A stretch of DNA of 64,000 nucleotides from Thermus albus (GCF_022760855.1 NZ_JAKTNR010000001.1:248001-312000); one strand, 5' to 3'; shown: positions 39,533-50,012, counted from the first letter of the stretch. Notes: generated by a model not told the origin, from the sequence alone. Program-made: numbers and translations.

Positions 39533-42520
39533 GTGCCCCTCTGGCCCCGGGGCCAGGGGGGCAGGGGTTTCTTGCCCATGGAGATCGCCCTGGAACGGGA
39601 ACGCTACTATGGCCACCGCCTGGCTCTGCCTCAGGTGGTGGCGGCCTTGCTCTTTTCCCGTGAGAGGCCTCCGGCCGTTCTCTTGGCCCCGGAGGAGCGG
39701 TTGGGGCGCTACCGGGACCTTGGGGCCTTTGGGGGGCGCGTTTATGTGAACCCTGGCCTCGAGGCCTGGGAGGAGCGGGCTCTCTTCGTGTTTAGCTACG
39801 AGGAGGCCTTGGCTCCCTTTCCCCAGGACCCTTCTGCCTGGCGCCTGGTGCTGGAGGTGGGCCGGAGTTATCCCCGAGGGGAACTTTTGGACCGTTTCCT
39901 GCAGATGGGGTACGCCCGGGATGAGGATTACCGGGTGTTGGGTGAGGTTTTGGAGCTGGGCGAGGTTCGCTTGGAGTTCTTCGGGGATGAGCTGGAGCGC
40001 ATCCGGGTAGCCGGGGAGGAAAGGAGGCGGCACATCCTTCTGCCCAAACCGGGAAAGGCGGAAGGGTTCCCCTCCAGGAAGCTCCTTCACTTTCCTGGTC
40101 CCGTCTACCTGGACACCCCGGCTCTGGCCCCAAAGGAGCTTTGGCCCCTTTTAGAGGGGCGTCAGGTGGTGGCCCTAGGGGGTGGGGTGGAGCTTCCCCT
40201 CTGGGACCTGGGGGTGAAGCCCCTGGTTCCCTACCGAGGGAGCCTTAAGGCCTTGGAAAGGGACTTGGCTCGCTGGCTCGAGGAGGGAAGGCGGGTTAGC
40301 CTCTTCGTGGCCCACGAGCGTACCCTGGACTACCTGAAAAGGCGCCTTGCCCTCTTCCAACCCCAGGTGCTCCAGCGCTTTCCCGGACCCAAGGGCCAGC
40401 TTTCCCTGTTCTGGGGAGCCTTTGAGGGGGGAGCGGAGTGGGGGGAGGAGGTTCTGCTTACCGAGGCCTTGGTCTTTGCCACCGGAGCGGTGCGGGCTAG
40501 GGTGCGGGTGGGGGAGGGTCTTGCCGACCCCGGGGCCCTTTCGCCTGGGGATTTCCTCATCCACCCTGAGCACGGCGTGGGCCAGTACCTGGGGCTGGAA
40601 ACCCGGGAGGTTTTGGGGGTTAGGCGGGACTACCTGGTCCTCCGCTACAAGGGGGAGGGAAAGCTCTACCTGCCGGTGGAGCACCTACCCCTTCTCAAGC
40701 GCCATCCCGGCACCACGGATGACCCTCCGGAGCTCTCCTCCCTGGGTAAAGGGGAGTGGCAACGGCTCAAGGAAAAGGCCAGGAAGGATGTGGAGGAGCT
40801 GGCAGCCAGGCTTCTCGTCCTCCAGGCCAAGCGCAAAGCCACCCCGGGCCGCTCCTTCGCTCCCTTGCCCGACTGGGACCCCCTTATTGAGAAGGGCTTC
40901 CCCTACGAGCTCACCCCGGACCAAAGGCGGGCCCTGGAGGAGGTGATGCGGGACCTCGAGGCCCCCTACCCCATGGACCGCCTGGTCTCGGGAGACGTGG
41001 GTTTCGGCAAGACGGAGATCGCCCTCAGGGCCGCTCATCGGGTGGTGGGACATGGGGCCCAAGTGGCCTTTCTAGTCCCCACCACCCTTTTGGCCGAGCA
41101 ACATGGAAAGACCTTCCGGGAGCGTTTTTCCGGGCTTCCGGTTCGCATTGGGATCCTTTCCCGCTTTACCCCGGAGAAGGAGGAGGAGGCCATCTTGAAG
41201 GGCCTCGAGGCGGGCACCGTGGATATCGTGATCGGCACCCACCGCCTCTTGCAAGGCGACGTGCGGTTTAAGGACCTGGGGCTTTTGGTGGTGGATGAGG
41301 AGCACCGCTTTGGCGTAGCCCAGAAGGAGTGGATACGGGAAAGGAAGGCGGAGGTGGACACCCTTTACCTTTCTGCCACCCCTATCCCCCGGACCCTTTA
41401 CTCCGCCTTGGTGGGCCTGAAGGACCTCTCCAGCATCCAAACCCCGCCCCCGGGGCGGAAGCCCATCCGCACCTTCCTGGCCCCTTTTGACCCGGTGTTG
41501 GTACGGGAGGCCATCCTCCTGGAACTGGAAAGGGGGGGCAAGGTCTTTTACGTGCACGACCGGGTGGCCTCCATTGAGGCCAGGAGGCGCTACCTGGAAA
41601 ATCTGGTGCCCGAGGCCCGCATCGGGGTGGTGCACGGCAAGATGCCGGAGGGACTAGTGGAGGAGACCATGCTCCTCTTTGCCGAGGGGGCCTACGATGT
41701 CCTATTGGCCACCACCATTATTGAGTCGGGCCTGGATGTGGCCGAGGCCAATACCATCCTCATTGAGCGGGCCGATCGCTTGGGCCTGGCCACCTTGTAC
41801 CAGCTTCGGGGCCGGGTGGGGCGGCGGGAGCAGGAGGCCTACGCTTACCTCTTCCATCCCCCAAGGCTCACGGAGGCGGCGGAGAAGCGCCTTAACGCCA
41901 TCGCAGACCTCTCCGATCTGGGAAGCGGCCATCTTTTGGCGGAAAAGGACATGGAGATAAGGGGGGTGGGGAATCTACTTGGCCCCGAGCAGCACGGGCA
42001 CATCCGCGCCCTGTCCTTGGAGGTCTACACCGAGCTATTGGAGGAAGCCATCCGCAAACTGAAGGGGGAGGTCAAGGAGGAGAAGCGGCACGTGACCCTG
42101 GACCTGGGCCTTTCCGCACGGCTTCCCGCGGAGTATGTGCCGAGCCTCGAGGCCCGTAGCCGCTACTATAGCCGCTTGGCGGAGGCCAGGACCTTAGCGG
42201 AGGTTTCCCGCATCGCCAAAGAACTCAAGGAACGCTACGGCCCCCTTCCCGAGGAGGCGGAGAGCTTTTTGGCCTTAGCAAGGCTTCGCCTGGTGGCGGA
42301 GCGAAAAGGGGTGGTCTCCATCACCGAGGACCTCACCCACCTCCAGGTAACCTTCCCCCGTTGGCCCCTGGATTTTGACGCCCGGGCCTTACGCCAGCTT
42401 CCCTTCCGGGTGGAGCTTACCCAGTACCCCCCAGGCTTCCGCCTGGAGAAAAAGGGCCTGAAGCCCCGGGACTACCCCGAGGCTTTGCTAGAGGCCCTCT
42501 ACTTGTTTGCCGACGCCTAG
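39533..42520 (+). CDS. mfd: Transcription-repair coupling factor
   Basis: 995 residues. Removes RNA polymerase stalled at lesions and recruits UvrA. The domain order is an N-terminal UvrB-like module (to about 300), the RNA-polymerase-interacting CarD-like domain ([18 protein letters not shown]), RecG-like helicase motors with Walker [10 protein letters not shown] and DEEH box DEEHRFG, TRG motif [18 protein letters not shown], and the C-terminal UvrA-masking domain. A GTG start at 39533 gives the length here; the ATG at 39578 ([12 protein letters not shown]) is an alternative. The stop overlaps the convergent lipoprotein gene by 4 nt. Confidence 0.95.
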   Translation: MPLWPRGQGGRGFLPMEIALERERYYGHRLALPQVVAALLFSRERPPAVLLAPEERLGRYRDLGAFGGRVYVNPGLEAWEERALFVFSYEEALAPFPQDPSAWRLVLEVGRSYPRGELLDRFLQMGYARDEDYRVLGEVLELGEVRLEFFGDELERIRVAGEERRRHILLPKPGKAEGFPSRKLLHFPGPVYLDTPALAPKELWPLLEGRQVVALGGGVELPLWDLGVKPLVPYRGSLKALERDLARWLEEGRRVSLFVAHERTLDYLKRRLALFQPQVLQRFPGPKGQLSLFWGAFEGGAEWGEEVLLTEALVFATGAVRARVRVGEGLADPGALSPGDFLIHPEHGVGQYLGLETREVLGVRRDYLVLRYKGEGKLYLPVEHLPLLKRHPGTTDDPPELSSLGKGEWQRLKEKARKDVEELAARLLVLQAKRKATPGRSFAPLPDWDPLIEKGFPYELTPDQRRALEEVMRDLEAPYPMDRLVSGDVGFGKTEIALRAAHRVVGHGAQVAFLVPTTLLAEQHGKTFRERFSGLPVRIGILSRFTPEKEEEAILKGLEAGTVDIVIGTHRLLQGDVRFKDLGLLVVDEEHRFGVAQKEWIRERKAEVDTLYLSATPIPRTLYSALVGLKDLSSIQTPPPGRKPIRTFLAPFDPVLVREAILLELERGGKVFYVHDRVASIEARRRYLENLVPEARIGVVHGKMPEGLVEETMLLFAEGAYDVLLATTIIESGLDVAEANTILIERADRLGLATLYQLRGRVGRREQEAYAYLFHPPRLTEAAEKRLNAIADLSDLGSGHLLAEKDMEIRGVGNLLGPEQHGHIRALSLEVYTELLEEAIRKLKGEVKEEKRHVTLDLGLSARLPAEYVPSLEARSRYYSRLAEARTLAEVSRIAKELKERYGPLPEEAESFLALARLRLVAERKGVVSITEDLTHLQVTFPRWPLDFDARALRQLPFRVELTQYPPGFRLEKKGLKPRDYPEALLEALYLFADA

Positions 42521-43068
42521 GGGTTCGGGATCAGGTTGAAAAGCTTAAGCCTTAGCATTAGCTCCGCCCGGGTCAGGGTGTACTGGACTCGTTCCCCACT
42601 TAGGCTTAGCCTGGCACCCACACGGAACTGGCCGCTTTGGATCAGGTTGAAGGCTGGGGTGTTGGGGTTGACATCTAGCGTTAGGGTTACTGTTTTCTCT
42701 TCCCCAGGGGCTAGGGAAACGGTTTGTTGGACTGCGGAGAAGTCGCCTCCTTGTCCGTCGTAAAGGTCGGTATCGTCCTTAGGGCCAAGGCGCACCTCGA
42801 GGCTCAGATTGCTATCTAGAGTCCCGGTGTTTTTCACGATGAGGGATATTTCCAGCCGACCGTCCACTAGGGCTTCAGCCGCAGGTACTTCCAAAAGCTG
42901 GCCTGCAGGGTCATCGGGAAAGCGGATTTGGGCTGTGGCTAGGTCTAGCTCTCCCTGGCGTTGGCTCTGGGGGATGAAGCTTAGGATGTCCACTTCAAAG
43001 CGATGGATGGTGTGTCCGCTACAGGCGGCCAGGGCCAAGGACACCAACAAAAGGGATACACGTTTCAC
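42517..43068 (-). CDS. Putative lipoprotein of unknown function
   Basis: 183 residues. A signal peptide ends in the lipobox LAACS (Cys16), so it is probably lipid-anchored at the outer leaflet or in the outer membrane. The mature part is beta-rich, with Ig-like/CARDB-type features such as [21 protein letters not shown] and [17 protein letters not shown]. No enzyme motif is seen. It lies 12 nt after the barrel protein gene and is probably in the same operon, which suggests an envelope partner role. Confidence 0.7.
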   Translation of the reverse strand: MKRVSLLLVSLALAACSGHTIHRFEVDILSFIPQSQRQGELDLATAQIRFPDDPAGQLLEVPAAEALVDGRLEISLIVKNTGTLDSNLSLEVRLGPKDDTDLYDGQGGDFSAVQQTVSLAPGEEKTVTLTLDVNPNTPAFNLIQSGQFRVGARLSLSGERVQYTLTRAELMLRLKLFNLIPNP

Positions 43069-43080
43069 GGCTTGACCTCC

Positions 43081-44433
43081 TTAGAAACGCACCGCCATGG
43101 CGATGCCGTACACGGTTCCACCCACCAAGGGGGCCTCGTGGGTGGTAAGGGCCAGGTCCAGGCTAAGGGCTTCCAGGTTGAAGCCGGCGCCTAGGCCAAA
43201 GCGTAGGCCGCCCTCTAGCCCTACCCCAGCGCGGATTGCCACCGTGTCCAGGCTGTATTCCGCGCCCAGGTGGAAGGCAGGGGTGGTGGCCCCGAAGCGG
43301 GCGTCCGCAGCCAGGAGCAGTTGGCCTACTTCCAAGGGCAGGCGGTAAGCCCCGTTGAGGGTGAAAATGGGGGCGGAGAAGTCACTCCTCTTAGTGGCGT
43401 TAGGCGTGCGGCTCTTTTCCACTCCATCCTCTAGGGTTACCTCCACACCTTCCCATTGGCTGAAGCCCACCAGGTTCTGGACCCCTAGGCCTAAGGCCCA
43501 GTCGCCTCCATCCACCGCTACCCCCACGTCCCCGCGGAGGCCAAAGCCCAAGCCTCCACCTCCTTGGCCTAAACTACCCTCTAGGTAAGGGGGATAGCTG
43601 AGGAAATAGCGGGCTTCGTAGCTGACGCCGCTTACGTTGCCATCCTGATCAAAAGTGGGTCGGGCTTTCGCGGAGGCTTCCGCGTACCCTAGGCCGTAGA
43701 AGCCCTCCCCCCGCACGCCCGCATAGACCCGCCCCAGGCCAGGGATATCCGGAAGCGGGGTGGAGAACCCCAGGGCCAAACTTATTCCGGAGATGAAGGA
43801 GCCTTGGGCCTCGAGGGCACAGGGGGAAGGGGTACTGGCCTTGCAGCGGTCTAAGGAGCCTTCTTTAAAAGCCGCTTCTAAATCCGCGTTGGGAGCAATC
43901 CGTAGGCCTTGGGAGCCAAAAAAGGGGCCTATAGATAAGTGCATGCCGGGTCCAAGATCAAGGGTCAGGGGCAGGAAGGGTTGGGGAATGGAGGCGCTGG
44001 GTTTGTCGGGGGCCGCACCCATCTGGAAGCGGGGTACCAGGCTCTTGCCTTGGCCGTCGGTGATGGATATCCCATTGGCGCTCACCCGGAAGACCACCTC
44101 GTCGGGGCTCCGGGCGGGGTTTATGAGGAAGCTCCCCAAGTGGCTGGCCTGATCGTAGGCGCTGAGAAGGTCAAACTGGTTGCGGAAGGCGTTGGGGTCC
44201 GTGAAGTAGGAGAAGGGGCTCGTGTCCGGAAACAGGGGTAGAAGGCGGAGAAGGCCTATGGGAAGCTGGAAGCCCTCCTGGTCCCACTTGCCGGGAAAGG
44301 CGGCATAGGCGGGGTTGGCCCCTTGTCCACTGGGTCCTGGAAGGAGGACCCCACCCATACCCAAGCTCCGCACCCCCTGGGCCAGGCTTAGGCCCAGGAG
44401 GCTGGCCATAAGGAAGGCGGTGGTTCTTTTCAT
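43081..44433 (-). CDS. Outer-membrane beta-barrel-like protein
   Basis: 450 residues with a clear signal peptide (FLMASLLGLSLAQG). The N-terminal VRSLGMGGVLLPGPSGQGANPAYAA recalls FadL/PorV/TraF-like barrels, which begin with a similar LGMGGAG-N-P motif. The rest alternates polar and hydrophobic residues in strands and ends in MAVRF, with the aromatic terminal Phe favoured by outer-membrane insertion. Function unknown; hydrophobic-compound uptake is a guess supported only by the divergent fatty-acid operon. It has its own promoter. Confidence 0.7.
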   Translation of the reverse strand: MKRTTAFLMASLLGLSLAQGVRSLGMGGVLLPGPSGQGANPAYAAFPGKWDQEGFQLPIGLLRLLPLFPDTSPFSYFTDPNAFRNQFDLLSAYDQASHLGSFLINPARSPDEVVFRVSANGISITDGQGKSLVPRFQMGAAPDKPSASIPQPFLPLTLDLGPGMHLSIGPFFGSQGLRIAPNADLEAAFKEGSLDRCKASTPSPCALEAQGSFISGISLALGFSTPLPDIPGLGRVYAGVRGEGFYGLGYAEASAKARPTFDQDGNVSGVSYEARYFLSYPPYLEGSLGQGGGGLGFGLRGDVGVAVDGGDWALGLGVQNLVGFSQWEGVEVTLEDGVEKSRTPNATKRSDFSAPIFTLNGAYRLPLEVGQLLLAADARFGATTPAFHLGAEYSLDTVAIRAGVGLEGGLRFGLGAGFNLEALSLDLALTTHEAPLVGGTVYGIAMAVRF

Positions 44434-44442
44434 AGCTTGTGC

Positions 44443-44470
44443 ATGTTATCCCATATTTGGCCTGGGTCAA
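44443..44470 (-). promoter_or_regulatory. Promoter of barrel-lipoprotein operon
   Basis: Minus-strand -35 TTGACC (44465-44470), 16-nt spacer and -10 TAACAT (44443-44448), 9 nt before the ATG. Confidence 0.65.
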
Positions 44471-44477
44471 GGGAGCT

Positions 44478-44507
44478 TTGACAAAAGGGAGGCCTTGGGC
44501 TTAAACT
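44478..44507 (+). promoter_or_regulatory. Promoter of beta-oxidation operon
   Basis: -35 TTGACA (44478-44483), 18-nt spacer and -10 TAAACT (44502-44507). It is back to back with the barrel promoter, and the two -35 boxes form an inverted repeat, GTCAA-N7/8-TTGAC. Confidence 0.65.
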
Positions 44508-44531
44508 TTGACTGAGTATAAGGAGGTGGCC

Positions 44532-46823
44532 ATGATCAAGAAGGTAGGCGTGGTGGGCGCGGGGACCATGGGGAGCGGGATCGCTGCCTTAGTGGTGAGC
44601 GCCGGCATCCCGGTGGTCCTTTTGGATATTCCGGGCCAAGAGGACCGGAACGAGGTGGCAAAAAGGGGGCTGGAACGAGCCTTAAAGGCCAAGCCGGCCG
44701 CCTTTATGGACGCGGACTTGGCCCGCTATGTGGAGATCGGCAACACCGAGGACGACTTGGGGAAGCTTTCCGACTGCGACTGGGTGGTGGAGGCCATCAT
44801 TGAGAAGCCCGAGCCTAAGCGGGCCCTGTATGAGCGCTTGGAGAGCATCCTTAAACCCACCGCCATCATCAGCTCCAACACCAGCGGCATCCCCATGCGG
44901 GTACTTCTTGAAGGCCGGTCCGAGGGTTTTCGCCGTCGCTTCTTGGGCACCCACTTCTTTAACCCGCCCCGCTATCTACACCTCTTGGAGCTGATCCCCA
45001 CCCCTGAGACCGATCCCAGGGTGCTTGGGGAAATCCGCCGCTTTGGCGAGCGCATCCTGGGGAAGGGGACGGTGCTGGCCAAGGATTCGCCGGGCTTTAT
45101 CGCCAACCGATTAGGGGTTTACGGCATGGTGCAGGCGGTGCGCCTCATGGAGAAGCACGGCCTTACCATTGACGAGGTGGATGCCCTGACAGGGCCACTT
45201 CTGGGCCGCCCCAACTCCGCCACCTTCCGCACGGCTGACCTTACGGGTTTGGATGTACTGAAGCTGGTCACCGAGGAACTCGCCCAGGCCACAGGGGAGG
45301 ACTTTGCTCTGCCGGAGTGGGTCTTGCGCCTGGTGGAGGAAGGGCGGCTTGGGGAAAAGACGGGGGCCGGGTTCTACAAGAGGGTGAACGGGGAGATCCA
45401 CACCCTGGACTACCGCACCCTGGAGTACGCACCCCGGGCCCAGGTGGAACTGTCCGAGCTTAGGGCCTTGCGGGACCTGCCCTTGGCGGAGAGGCTTCCC
45501 AAGGTTCTGGAGCTTCCCGGCAAATACGGGGCTTTCATGAGGGAGCTTTTCGCGCGTACGGCCCACTATACCCTGGAGAAGGCTCCCGAGATCGCCTACG
45601 ACCTGGTCTCCGTGGACCAGGCCCTGGAGTGGGGGTTTGGCTGGGAGGAGGGGCCCTTTAAGAACATGGATGCCCTGGGCCTCGAGGGGCTAAGGCACCT
45701 TTTTGCTGAACACGGCCTTCCCGAGCCGGAGCTTCTTGGGAAGGCCCAGGGGAGCTTTTACCGGGACGGCACCTACCTGGGCTTTGACGGGGTCTACCAC
45801 CCGCTGCCCAAGCGGGAGGGGGTTATTTCCCTAAAAGCCCTCAGGTCCGAGGGCAAGACCCTGCTGGAAAGCAAGGAAGCCGCCCTTTTGGACCTGGGGG
45901 ACGGGGTCGCCCTTCTGGAGTTCCGCACCAAGATGAACGCCATCGGGGAGGGCGTGATCCGCATGCTCCAGAAGAGCCTGGAGTACGTGGAGGAGAAGGG
46001 CTACGTGGGTCTGGTGATAGGCAACGAAGACCCTAGGGCCTTCTCCGCCGGGGCCAACCTGGCCCTAATCCTCTCCTTGGCCCAGGAAGGGGACTGGGAC
46101 CAGCTCTCCCTGGCGGTGCGGCAGTTCCAGAAGGCCTCCATGTCCTTGCGCTATAGCCCCTTCCCCGTGGTGGTGGCGCCCTTTGGCCTCACCTTGGGCG
46201 GCGGGGCGGAGTTCACCTTGCATGCCGATAGCGTGCAGGCCCATGCCGAGCTGTACATGGGCTTGGTGGAGGCTGGGGTGGGGCTCCTGCCGGCGGGGGG
46301 CGGCACCAAGGAGATGCTCCTCCGCTTCACCCAGGAGCTTGCGCCCTACGAGGAGGCCGATCCCTTTGAGGGGGTGAAGCGGGCCTTCAACCTCATCGCC
46401 TTGGCCAAGACCTCCACCAGTGCCCTCGAGGCCCGCAAAATGGGCTTCCTGAGGGACGGGGACCGGATCAGCATGAACCGGGACTTCCTCATCGCCGATG
46501 CCAAGAGGCGGGTTTTGGAGCTGGCTGCTGACTACCGCCCGCCCCTTCCTCCCAGGATCCGGGTTTTGGGGAGCGAGGCCTTGGGCAACCTGCGCTATGC
46601 GGTCTGGGCCTTCCGGGAGGCAGGTGAGATCTCCGACCATGACCTGAAGATCGGCTTGGAGATCGCTAAGGTGCTTTCGGGTGGGGAGGGTCCGGCGCGG
46701 GAGGTTTCCGAATGGGACCTTCTGGACCTGGAGCGGGAGGCCTTCTTGAACCTCCTCGGGACCCGCAAGACCCAGGAGCGGATCGCCTACACCCTTAAGA
46801 CGGGTAAACCCCTGAGGAACTGA
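44532..46823 (+). CDS. 3-hydroxyacyl-CoA dehydrogenase / enoyl-CoA hydratase fusion
   Basis: 763 residues. The dehydrogenase half comes first (NAD motif VGVVGAGTMGSGIAAL, SSNTSGIP, catalytic-His block GTHFFNPPRYLHLLE). The crotonase half comes last (about 440-620, GNEDPRAFSAGANLALIL and GLTLGGGAEFTLHAD). This order is that of FadN rather than of E. coli FadB. It performs the two middle steps of beta-oxidation. The start is ATG 44532 after AGGAGG; an upstream TTG would read through that site. The thiolase follows at 12 nt and the acyl-CoA dehydrogenase after it. Confidence 0.93.
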   Translation: MIKKVGVVGAGTMGSGIAALVVSAGIPVVLLDIPGQEDRNEVAKRGLERALKAKPAAFMDADLARYVEIGNTEDDLGKLSDCDWVVEAIIEKPEPKRALYERLESILKPTAIISSNTSGIPMRVLLEGRSEGFRRRFLGTHFFNPPRYLHLLELIPTPETDPRVLGEIRRFGERILGKGTVLAKDSPGFIANRLGVYGMVQAVRLMEKHGLTIDEVDALTGPLLGRPNSATFRTADLTGLDVLKLVTEELAQATGEDFALPEWVLRLVEEGRLGEKTGAGFYKRVNGEIHTLDYRTLEYAPRAQVELSELRALRDLPLAERLPKVLELPGKYGAFMRELFARTAHYTLEKAPEIAYDLVSVDQALEWGFGWEEGPFKNMDALGLEGLRHLFAEHGLPEPELLGKAQGSFYRDGTYLGFDGVYHPLPKREGVISLKALRSEGKTLLESKEAALLDLGDGVALLEFRTKMNAIGEGVIRMLQKSLEYVEEKGYVGLVIGNEDPRAFSAGANLALILSLAQEGDWDQLSLAVRQFQKASMSLRYSPFPVVVAPFGLTLGGGAEFTLHADSVQAHAELYMGLVEAGVGLLPAGGGTKEMLLRFTQELAPYEEADPFEGVKRAFNLIALAKTSTSALEARKMGFLRDGDRISMNRDFLIADAKRRVLELAADYRPPLPPRIRVLGSEALGNLRYAVWAFREAGEISDHDLKIGLEIAKVLSGGEGPAREVSEWDLLDLEREAFLNLLGTRKTQERIAYTLKTGKPLRN

Positions 46824-46835
46824 AGAGGTGAAACC

Positions 46836-48029
46836 ATGCGGGAAGCGGTGATTGTAAGCGCAGTGCGGAGCCCCGTGGCCCGGGGCAAGAAGGACGGGGC
46901 CTTGGCCACCTTACACCCCGTGGACCTTTCCGCCCAGGTGATGCGGGCCGCTTTGGAGCGGGTGGGCCTGGATCCCAAGGAGCTGGAGGACGTCCTCTGG
47001 GGCTGCGCCATGCCGGAAGCGGCCCAGGGGCTGAATATCGCCCGGCTAGCCCTCTTAAGGGCGGGGTTCCCCGTGGAGGTGGCGGGGGCCACCATCAACC
47101 GCTTTTGTTCCAGTGGCCTCCAGACCATCGCCATGGCTGCCCAGGCGGTGATGACCGGGATGGCCGAGGTGGTCTTGGCTGGCGGCGTGGAGATGATGAG
47201 CCAGGTGCCCATGTCGGGCTACCACACCCGCCTGCACCCCGACCTTACCCCCACGGAGTGGACCCCGGAGGGCTACTCCACCTATATCGGCATGGGCTTT
47301 ACCGCTGAGAGGGTGGCGGAGCGCTTTGGCATCAGCCGGGAGGACCAGGACCGCTGGGCCCTGAGGAGCCACCAAAGGGCGGCCCAGGCCTGGGCGGAGG
47401 GGCGGTTTACCGAGGTGGTGCCCATCCGCGTACCCCGGGTGCGCTACCAAGGAACCAAGAAGGTGGTGGAGGAAACCCTCTTTGAGCGGGACGAGACCGT
47501 GCGGCCCGAGACCTCCCTGGAGGCCTTGGCCAAGTTGCGGCCTGCCTTCAAAAAGGGTGGCACCGTGACCGCGGGCAATGCCAGCCCTTATTCCGACGGG
47601 GCCGCGGCGGTGGTGGTCATGAGCCGGGAGAAGGCGGAGGCCTTGGGCCTCAAGCCCCTGGCCCGTTTCTTGAGCTTTGCCGTGGCCGGGGTGGAGCCCG
47701 ACATCATGGGGATAGGCCCCATCAAGGCGGTGCCCAAGGCCCTGAAGCGGGCGGGCCTTTCCCTGGACCAGATTCACCTCATTGAGTTCAACGAGGCCTT
47801 CGCCGCCCAGGTGCTGGCGGTGATGCGCACCCTGGAAATGCCAGAGGAGAGGACCAACGTCAACGGGGGAGCCATCGCCCTCGGCCACCCCTTGGGGGCC
47901 ACCGGGGCCAAGCTCACCGCCCAGCTGGTCGCGGAACTGGGCAGGCGGGGTGGAGGGTACGGACTGGTGACCATGTGCATAGGAGGCGGCATGGGTGCCG
48001 CGGGGGTTTTTGAGGTCTATCCAGCTTAG
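46836..48029 (+). CDS. Acetyl-CoA acyltransferase (thiolase)
   Basis: 397 residues. It cleaves 3-ketoacyl-CoA with CoA to acetyl-CoA and a shortened acyl-CoA. The acylated Cys91 is in NRFCSSGLQ, the His in [15 protein letters not shown] and the second Cys in [21 protein letters not shown] precedes the ATG. It is the middle gene of the beta-oxidation operon and would supply acetyl-CoA from the product of the preceding fusion enzyme. Confidence 0.95.
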   Translation: MREAVIVSAVRSPVARGKKDGALATLHPVDLSAQVMRAALERVGLDPKELEDVLWGCAMPEAAQGLNIARLALLRAGFPVEVAGATINRFCSSGLQTIAMAAQAVMTGMAEVVLAGGVEMMSQVPMSGYHTRLHPDLTPTEWTPEGYSTYIGMGFTAERVAERFGISREDQDRWALRSHQRAAQAWAEGRFTEVVPIRVPRVRYQGTKKVVEETLFERDETVRPETSLEALAKLRPAFKKGGTVTAGNASPYSDGAAAVVVMSREKAEALGLKPLARFLSFAVAGVEPDIMGIGPIKAVPKALKRAGLSLDQIHLIEFNEAFAAQVLAVMRTLEMPEERTNVNGGAIALGHPLGATGAKLTAQLVAELGRRGGGYGLVTMCIGGGMGAAGVFEVYPA

Positions 48030-48038
48030 GAGGGAACC

Positions 48039-49772
48039 ATGACGGAGGAGAAAAAGCTTTGGCAAAAGGGTGGGGGCTGGCTTTTGGAAGCCCCAGAGCA
48101 GGTCTACACCCCGGAGGATTTTGATGCGAGCGTTAAGGAGATCGCCCGTACCACGCGCACCTTTGTGGAAAAGGAGGTGCTCCCCCTTCTGGAGCGCATG
48201 GAGCATGGGGAGCTTGAGCTAAACGTGCCCCTGATGTGGAAGGCGGGGGAGCTCGGGCTTCTAGGGATTGATGTTCCTGAAGAGTATGGGGGGCTGGACC
48301 TGCCCAAGGTGGTGTCCACGGTGGTGGCGGAGGAGCTTTCCGGAAGCGGCGGTTTTTCCGTCACCTACGGTGCCCACACCTCCATCGGCACCCTGCCCTT
48401 GGTCTATTTCGGCACCGAGGAGCAGAAGCGTAGGTACCTCCCCAAGCTGGCCAGCGGGGAGTGGATCGCCGCTTACTGCCTTACGGAGCCGGGCTCGGGC
48501 TCCGATGCCCTGGCGGCCAAGACCCGGGCTACCCTTTCCGAAGACGGCAGGTACTACATCCTGAATGGGGTTAAGCAGTGGATCTCTAACGCCGGCTTTG
48601 CCCAGCTCTTTACCGTCTTTGCGAAGGTGGACGGGGAGCATTTTACCGCCTTCCTGGTGGAGAGGGACACCCCGGGGCTTTCCTTTGGCCCCGAGGAGAA
48701 GAAGATGGGCATCAAGGCCTCCAGCACCCGCCAGGTGATCCTCGAGGACGCCAAGGTTCCGGTGGAAAACGTTTTGGGGGAGGTGGGCAAAGGGCATAAG
48801 ATTGCCTTTAACGTCCTGAACGTGGGCCGCTACAAGCTGGGGGCAGGGGCGGTGGGCGGGGCCAAGAGGGCCCTGGAGCTTTCCGCCAAATACGCTAAGG
48901 AACGGCACCAGTTTGGCCGGCCCATCGGGAGCTTTGGCCTGATCCAGGCGAAGCTCGGGGAGATGGCCAGCCGCATCTACGCCGCGGAAAGCGCTGTCTA
49001 CCGCACCGTGGGGCTCATCGATGAGGCCCTCCGGGATAAGAAGGGGCCGGAGGCGGTGATGGCGGGTATTGAAGAGTATGCGGTGGAGGCCAGCATCATC
49101 AAGGTGTTGGGGTCCGAGGTGCTGGACTACGTGGTGGACGAGGGGGTGCAGATCCACGGCGGCTACGGGTACTCCCAGGAGTACCCCATTGAGCGGGCCT
49201 ACCGTGACGCCCGCATCAACCGCATCTTTGAGGGTACCAACGAGATCAACCGCCTCCTCATTCCCGGGATGCTCCTGAGAAGGGCCCTAAAGGGGCAGCT
49301 TCCCCTCTTTCAGGCGGCCATGAGGCTGCAGAAGGAGCTTCTGGAGCCCAGCTTTGAGGAGCCTGAGGACGTGGAGCTCCACCAAATAATGAGCCTCAAG
49401 AAGCTGGCCCTCATGGTGGCGGGTTTGGCGGCCCAGAAGTACGGAGAGAAGCTGGAGGAGGAGCAAGAGGTCTTGGGGACGGTAGCCGACGTCCTCATTG
49501 ATGCCTATGCGGCAGAAAGCGCCCTCCTAAGGGCCCGTCGGCTTGGGGGCATCGCTGTGACCATGGCCCAGCTCTACCTCCTCCAGGCCCTGGACCGGGC
49601 CCAAGCGGGGGCGCTTTCCGTCCTGCCCCGGCTGGTGGAGGGGGACGAGGCCCGCGTGGTCTACTCCGCGGCCCGTAGGCTTACCAAGCACGAGCCCGTG
49701 GACCTGGTGGCCCTGAGGCGGGAGGTGGCGGGGAGGGTCCTCGAGGCGGAAGGTTACCCCATCCCCCGTTAG
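48039..49772 (+). CDS. Acyl-CoA dehydrogenase
   Basis: 577 residues, an FAD flavoenzyme that introduces the 2,3-double bond. LTEPGSGSDALAAKT and the WISNAGFAQLF region form the FAD/substrate site. YGYSQEYPIERAYRDARI and FEGTNEINRLLIPGML are the C-terminal family signatures. It is longer than the roughly 380-residue short forms because of a C-terminal extension of about 170 residues, as in FadE-type or VLCAD-like enzymes of Bacillus and Thermus. It closes the operon and is followed by a strong hairpin. Confidence 0.94.
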   Translation: MTEEKKLWQKGGGWLLEAPEQVYTPEDFDASVKEIARTTRTFVEKEVLPLLERMEHGELELNVPLMWKAGELGLLGIDVPEEYGGLDLPKVVSTVVAEELSGSGGFSVTYGAHTSIGTLPLVYFGTEEQKRRYLPKLASGEWIAAYCLTEPGSGSDALAAKTRATLSEDGRYYILNGVKQWISNAGFAQLFTVFAKVDGEHFTAFLVERDTPGLSFGPEEKKMGIKASSTRQVILEDAKVPVENVLGEVGKGHKIAFNVLNVGRYKLGAGAVGGAKRALELSAKYAKERHQFGRPIGSFGLIQAKLGEMASRIYAAESAVYRTVGLIDEALRDKKGPEAVMAGIEEYAVEASIIKVLGSEVLDYVVDEGVQIHGGYGYSQEYPIERAYRDARINRIFEGTNEINRLLIPGMLLRRALKGQLPLFQAAMRLQKELLEPSFEEPEDVELHQIMSLKKLALMVAGLAAQKYGEKLEEEQEVLGTVADVLIDAYAAESALLRARRLGGIAVTMAQLYLLQALDRAQAGALSVLPRLVEGDEARVVYSAARRLTKHEPVDLVALRREVAGRVLEAEGYPIPR

Positions 49773-49780
49773 GCGCAAAG

Positions 49781-49823
49781 GGCCTTTCCCTGCCGGGGCT
49801 AGACCCCGGCAGGGGGCCTTATT
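49781..49823 (+). terminator. Terminator of the beta-oxidation operon
   Basis: An 11-bp stem (49788-49798 with 49804-49814) around loop CTAGA, with further outer GGCC/GGCC pairing and a short T-rich stretch (CTTATT) after it. Confidence 0.75.
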
Positions 49824-49824
49824 G

Positions 49825-49904
49825 GGCTTGGGTGGACCAACCAAGTTAGCGGAGGACTTTGATGCCCCTTTGCCGGAGGCGCTCCTGCTAGCCCTTGAAA
49901 GGCG
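49825..49904 (+). pseudogene. Antitoxin (Phd/VapB-like) C-terminal remnant
   Basis: The frame reads GLGGPTKLAEDFDAPLPEAL then LLALERRG. The block (A/P)-DFDAPLPE-(x)-LLAFEG is the usual C-terminal end of Phd-type antitoxins paired with PIN toxins in Thermus-like genomes. The N-terminal DNA-binding part is missing and the normal stop is lost. It sits directly before a PIN-toxin fragment in another frame, the expected gene order. Confidence 0.5.
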
Positions 49905-50000
49905 AGGCTTCTACTGGATACCCATGCGTTTCTCCACTGGGTCCTTGGAGACCCTAGGCTTTCACCGCTGGCCGAAGCCTTCGTCAAAGACAGGTGGAAC
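49905..50000 (+). pseudogene. PIN-domain (VapC) toxin N-terminal remnant
   Basis: From 49905 the frame gives RLLLDTHAFLHWVLGDPRLS then PLAEAFVKDRW. LLLDTHAFLWWV is the hallmark start of VapC PIN toxins, with the first catalytic Asp (here codon 49917-49919). There is no start codon: GCG stands where GTG or ATG would be expected. Similarity fades before the end of cysS, leaving about 30 of 130 codons. Confidence 0.6.
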
Positions 50001-50012
50001 TCCTTTGGTGAG

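Noticed and set aside
47055-48206. A 383-codon minus-strand frame opposite the thiolase
   Set aside because: Antisense shadow with a His/Gly/Leu-rich sequence and no recognisable domain; the plus-strand thiolase is certain.
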